DNA from: Ecdyonurus torrentis
Taxonomy: Eukaryota; Arthropoda; Insecta; Ephemeroptera; Heptageniidae
Direction of reading: 5' to 3'
Assembly (NCBI GenBank): GCA_949318235.1
Contig: OX439130.1
Location: 39,009,835-39,073,834, forward strand
Length of the DNA stretch: 64,000 nt
This document shows positions 1 through 64,000 of this stretch, in pieces. Both the position numbers and the translations under genes were made by a program. The notes beneath the pieces are model-generated. The model saw nothing but the letters and a program-made list of their open reading frames with translations, did no database searches and was not told the origin of the DNA. Position 1 is the stretch's first letter. Every line of letters starts with the position of its first letter.

Positions 1-77
<77 letters not shown>
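1..77. repeat. (AT)n microsatellite
   Basis: Uninterrupted AT dinucleotides at the left edge; the tract may continue upstream. Confidence 0.98.
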
Positions 78-78
<1 letters not shown>

Positions 79-591
79 TAATAGATTTAGTAAACAATAA
101 TAATAAAAATAAACTTTAATTAAAAAAAAAACTGTATATAAAACTATAAAGAATATAATTTTATTATGATTTACAAAATATATATTTTGTTGCCAAAAAA
201 AAATTATTATTAAGAAAATTTAATAAATTGTCAATGAAAGTAAAAAAATATATAAACTATACATAACTTTAGATGATAACAATCTTTTTAAATTAAAAAA
301 TATATATATATACAGTATACACAAATAAAAATTAATGATCTTTCTTTTTTAATGTGTAAAAAGTACTTTAACATTTTTTTTTAACCATTTGAAGAACATA
401 AAATTTAATGTAATGTTGCGCGCGCATTCTTATATTACATACGTATATATATATATATAAGGAACAAAAAACAAGTGATTAAAGTTTTTGAAAAGAAGAT
501 GCAAAAAAGTTTTATATAAGATTGAGTTAAGATAGAGGGTGCATAAAGTGCATTGAAAAGTGCATTGAGAGGGGAGATAGGAATGCAAGAT

Positions 592-642
592 GAGAGTGAG
601 AGAAAGAGAAAGAGTGAGTGAGAGAGAGAGAGAGAAAGAGAG
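592..642. repeat. GA-rich imperfect microsatellite
   Basis: Imperfect GA/GAAA/GAGT purine tract on the + strand in the upstream intron. Confidence 0.85.
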
Positions 643-1063
643 GGCGTAGGTGTATACACGCGGACAAAAGGTCGCGACATACGATAACTTAAACAGAAAA
701 TAACGAGCTTATATATAATATAAAAAATATATAAGTAAAAAGTATTAAATGTAAAGTAAGGAGGCTACTGCAATTGATGCAAGCTAGATGCTCAAACTTG
801 TCAACCGTTGTGATAAAAAAAAACTTTATAATTTAATATTCATCCAATTAGCGATTCACAAGAATTGTACGTATAGTATACCTCTGTTTTTTTTTCATGT
901 ATCATTTAATTACGTCTGAGAAAAGTGGTTGAGAACAATTTGTAAAGCAAAATAATATCACTTTAAGTTATGCAACTTGAGATTTTGTTTACTGCAAAGA
1001 TAAAACAAGTCTACGATCAACTTACATATATCTGGAGATTGTAAGATTTAGGTTGGTTTTACG

Positions 1064-1088
1064 TTTTTTTTTTTTTTTTTTTTTTTTT
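1064..1088. repeat. poly-T run
   Basis: T homopolymer of about 25 bases. Confidence 0.9.
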
Positions 1089-2108
1089 CTTCAATGTATT
1101 TAACATGACTCATCAAGCTACTATATAATTTGATATTTTTGCTCCTCGTGTCTCATTCAAAGAAACTAAAAACAAGATTTCAAATCAAAGTAAAATTATT
1201 GTAACTTGTCATTTTTCACTTAAGTTTATAATTGTAAGAAAAATTGTCCAGGATTTAATTTCAAAAGTTTCAGATTTTGTTCTTTCTCTTATATTAATAT
1301 TTTATATTTTTGTGTTTGCTCGTATTTATTTACACTTTATTACAACTTGATTTGTTTGAAAGATTAAAAAATAAAGAACACACCTGCCTTCTTGTTGGCA
1401 GTGAAATAGTTTATAGCTATTACTTCTCAACTTCTATTTCATGTATGTGTATATGTATAGTCAAATAACTCAAAACTTGTCCCAATACAAAAAAAATAAA
1501 TGCACGTTTTACTTAAAAATTAACTGGTGATCTTTTTTACTTTAAAAAAGGGGAAAAGAAGTTGTTTATATTTTATTTCTTTAAAAAATATAAGTGTCAT
1601 ATTTTAATGAGTAAACTGTAGTATCATATAGTAAACTATATAATCAAGCAACAGGATAACTTTCAATCCTGTAAACACATGTATACATGATAGTTATCTA
1701 TCCGTATACTCGCTTACTGTTATGACAGATTACTTTATAACATTCAGTCCGGCTACAGGATAACTTTTTATAATGTTTACATTCGTACATGTTATCACGC
1801 TGACATGATAATTATTAATACAAAAAACGCATGTTAAGTAAGCTGAAATCGGGATAGTTTTAAATCAAACTCACAGTATTAAATTTAACAGTGCAATTCT
1901 TATGCCATTACTTTTTATCCTTTAAAAAGATTGGAATTAACACCCAAATGGATTACTTTTTTTGTCAGTGTACTGTTTGAATTCAGTTTTTAATATTATT
2001 TTGTGCAAAATTATGTAATTCAAATTTGTACACCAACATATAGAGTTTATACAATTTGAAAGCAAATGTTATCAATATATGTTAATAATAAAATATTTTT
2101 GTCCACAG

Positions 2109-61915
<59,807 letters not shown>

Positions 61916-61939
61916 TAATTAAAGTAAAAATTAAGTGTA

Positions 61940-61957
61940 AATAAATACCTCAATAAA
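61940..61957 (+). terminator. two proximal poly(A) signals
   Basis: AATAAA occurs at 61940-61945 and again at 61952-61957, only 25 to 37 bases after the stop codon. A T-rich stretch follows at 61972. Confidence 0.45.
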
Positions 61958-62158
61958 AATTTTATACATATATTTTTTTGTATTGAAGTTGATTAGGAAG
62001 TGAGACATCAGCAAGAGACAATTATTGCCGTGTTTGCCGTGTGCCAAATTGTAACCAAGTGACTTCCTACATTGTTGTGACCATATTATGTTGTATGTAA
62101 GAGTGTGTTCATTTGTTGTACATTGTTGTGTGTGTGGAAGATGATCAGAGTGTTGTAT

Positions 62159-62164
62159 AATAAA
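62159..62164 (+). terminator. distal poly(A) signal
   Basis: AATAAA 244 bases after the stop, followed by a T-rich stretch at 62190-62205 that could serve as the downstream element. It is the likelier main end of the ft transcript. Confidence 0.55.
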
Positions 62165-62270
62165 ACGTTTTAAAAAAATTATATTTTATCACTTTTTTTT
62201 TCTTTTCCATATATTTTAAACCTTAAAAAAATCTAAAGTTAAAATTTTTAAATAATAATAACAAATTATT

Positions 62271-62276
<6 letters not shown>

Positions 62277-62305
<29 letters not shown>
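62277..62305. repeat. poly-A run
   Basis: A homopolymer of 29 bases downstream of the ft transcript end. Too far from the distal poly(A) signal to be its tail. Confidence 0.92.
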
Positions 62306-62308
<3 letters not shown>

Positions 62309-62933
62309 TATAAAATAATAAAATTATAGCAGAAGCAATATTACTGTATTATGTACTTGTTGATTAACTTTTTAAGTTATGAAAAAGGTAGCATTATGAT
62401 CAAATTTTAATAAATATTTTTAACTAAATATGTTACGCAAAGTTTACAATTCAAAGCGAGCAAAGAAGTACTTATTTAAATGAGTATCAGTCATTAAACA
62501 TGACAACAGTTTTGCAAAATAGTTTTTAATTTTTAACAATTAATTTAAAACATTAAACTATGTTTTTGTTATCAATGTTAGAACTATAAGCTACTTCATT
62601 AAGACTACAAGGACAGGAGTGGACTTAAGACTCACAAGAAACTTTGAGAAAAAGCAAAGTATACACATACTATAGAATCAAACAAATACAATTTAAATAA
62701 AAAAAAATCTAGGTAATAAGTTAGTTGCAGTTCAAGTTAAGTGTTGTTATATTAACAAATTATTTTAATCTACACCCAACAATTACAAAACTAAAAACTT
62801 AAGCTTATTGCAATATTTAAACTTGATTGATGTTATGATTAAGCTTGTTCATAAAACTGTTACCTTGCCTTAAAAAATGTGCGATCCCATTTAAAAAGCA
62901 TTAGGTGATCTACATTTTTTGTTATTCTAGAGC

Positions 62934-62956
62934 AAAAAAAAAAAAAAAAAAAAAAA
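62934..62956. repeat. poly-A run
   Basis: A homopolymer of 23 bases. Confidence 0.9.
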
Positions 62957-63395
62957 GTTGTGAACAAGCAATTATTGTAACATTACGTCACTATACAACA
63001 AACACAACCAGGAAAGAATATGTAAATTAAATAGGCAAAATAACGTATTAAAAATTGTTTATTCTAATACTATTTTCCTCAATAACATAATATTTTTGAG
63101 GAATTTACTTCTCCAATGAGAAAACTTTTTTTTTTAAATTTAGCCAATCAATGAATAGTATACAAATAAAATAAAAATGAAAACAATAAAGATTATATTA
63201 TAAATGCTATAAAATTTTTAAAATTAAAGCTTTTTTTTTTTAACATTAGTTGCACAATATTTTTAATATAAAACATTAAATAATAAAGCAATAATTTTTC
63301 GGCAAAAAATTTACTCATAACTTTTTTAAAACCATTGTCAAATGTAAAAAAAAAAAAAACATGTTACATTAAAGTGATATGATTTACCTAATATT

Positions 63396-63418
63396 AAAAA
63401 AAAAAAAAAAAAAAAAAA
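63396..63418. repeat. poly-A run
   Basis: A homopolymer of about 23 bases. Confidence 0.9.
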
Positions 63419-63706
63419 TACAAAGAATACAAAGAATAAAAACATAATAATATTATTTATTGTAAAGAATTATTGATGGCATATTATTTTTCCCTGCAAA
63501 CTAAAACTTGAACACATAATAAACAAAAGATATTTACAAAATAGGCAGAGAAGGAATGCCTGAAAGTTGACAAGATCTTTGGTTTGTTTCACAACTTGAC
63601 ACACAATATGTCACTCACTACTTTTTAGAATTAGGTCCTAGGTACCTTCTAGACAATCACACTTAACAGGAATTTTTACTAGAAAAACACTGAAATAAAT
63701 TTTATA

Positions 63707-63753
63707 GAAGAAGAAGAAGAAGAAAAAAAAAAAAAAAAAAAAAAAAAAAGAAG
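63707..63753. repeat. (GAA)n followed by poly-A
   Basis: Five GAA units pass into a 27-base A run, directly left of the inverted repeat at 63755. Confidence 0.92.
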
Positions 63754-63754
63754 T

Positions 63755-63860
63755 GTACACTCCTCCTGAATATATTTGACCGAAGCGTTAGTCTCTCCAA
63801 ATGTTAAATATATGGGGAAACTTTAACGCAAGCGGTCAGATTTATTCGGGATGAGTATAC
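63755..63860. repeat. imperfect inverted repeat, possible MITE or foldback
   Basis: The left arm 63755-63790 (gtacactcctcctgaatata...gcgtta) and right arm 63824-63860 (taacgcaagcggtcag...gtatac) are imperfect reverse complements around a 33-base loop. An A-rich tract abuts the left side. No coding capacity. Confidence 0.6.
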
Positions 63861-64000
63861 TAGCAACTTTGAGAATTTATATTATTTATTTGGGTTACAT
63901 TGAAGCAGGATCAGATTGGCTACATAGTTAAAGGCCAGATTGGCAATTTAGGCATAGGGAACCACTTTTAGACCAGTTATGCTTCTTGACCAACCCAAAA

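Larger units (their letters stand above)
1..2108 (+). other. ft: 3' end of an upstream ft intron
   Basis: AT-rich non-coding sequence before the first exon in the window. It opens with an (AT)n tract, has a purine (GA-rich) stretch near 592-642, a poly-T run at 1064-1088 and a weak tandem resemblance around 1648-1819. It ends in ...tgtccacag, the acceptor for the exon at 2109. No coding potential was seen on either strand; a short minus-strand reading frame at 435-680 is only the translated GA tract. Confidence 0.8.
61916..62180 (+). other. ft: ft 3' UTR (end estimated)
   Basis: AT-rich sequence after the TGA stop with three AATAAA hexamers (61940, 61952, 62159). A GT-rich stretch (62090-62150) lies before the last one. 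I place the transcript end just after the distal signal, around 62175-62185; the two proximal signals could give a very short UTR instead. Confidence 0.6.
62181..64000. other. downstream intergenic DNA
   Basis: AT-rich sequence with five poly-A or A-rich runs (62277, 62934, 63346, 63396, 63707) and an imperfect inverted repeat (63755-63860). The last 450 bases are less AT-rich and look unique. I see no coding frame. It may include the 3' end of a convergent gene or a mobile element that continues past the window. Confidence 0.6.

Noticed and set aside
62181..64000. Second gene downstream of ft
   Set aside because: No open frame with coding character on either strand before the window ends.

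Overview
The window is a stretch of an animal nuclear genome, most likely an arthropod (insect or crustacean). It is AT-rich, with introns full of long (AT)n, (CT)n/(GA)n and poly-A/T tracts. I cannot name the species from the sequence alone; such heavy microsatellite loading is known from several crustacean genomes, but that is only a hint.

All convincing coding sequence belongs to one gene on the + strand: the 3' part of the giant protocadherin Fat (Drosophila ft, vertebrate FAT4 type). Eleven exons between 2109 and 61915 join without a frame break (9,891 coding bases, 3,296 residues plus stop; every intron begins GT and ends AG, and all phases agree). The start codon, signal peptide and earlier cadherin repeats lie upstream of base 1. 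Residues below are numbered from the first exon in the window (residue 1 = codon at 2109).

Protein layout: 18 complete cadherin repeats (W1-W18, about residues 16-1916), a degenerate cadherin-like membrane-proximal region (1917-2104), four EGF modules (2105-2279), laminin G 1 (about 2283-2472), a fifth EGF-like module (2479-2516), laminin G 2 (about 2520-2726), one transmembrane helix (2742-2765) and a 531-residue cytoplasmic tail ending EEYV. The tail carries the conserved WDYLLNWGP...FKDIAELPD block that separates Fat/FAT4 from Fat-like (kugelei/FAT1-3) proteins. In the known pathway Fat binds Dachsous on neighbouring cells and signals to Hippo growth control and planar polarity.

Region by region: 1-2108 is the end of an upstream intron; 2109-24400 holds exons 1-5 with introns of 2.3-7.8 kb; 24401-44215 is a 19.8-kb intron dense in microsatellites, with a few GC-richer unique blocks and two inverted-repeat motif modules; 44216-51574 holds exons 6 and 7; 51575-56519 is one 4.9-kb exon for most repeats and the EGFs; 57624-61915 holds exons 9-11; 61916 to about 62180 is the 3' UTR; the rest is AT-rich intergenic DNA with an inverted repeat near the right edge. 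No RNA gene, CRISPR array, recognisable transposase or second protein gene was found. The items most worth a second look are predicted calcium-free linkers in the ectodomain, a microsatellite-made decoy splice acceptor, CT/GA tract pairs that can fold on each other, two intronic palindromic motif modules, and two foldback elements.
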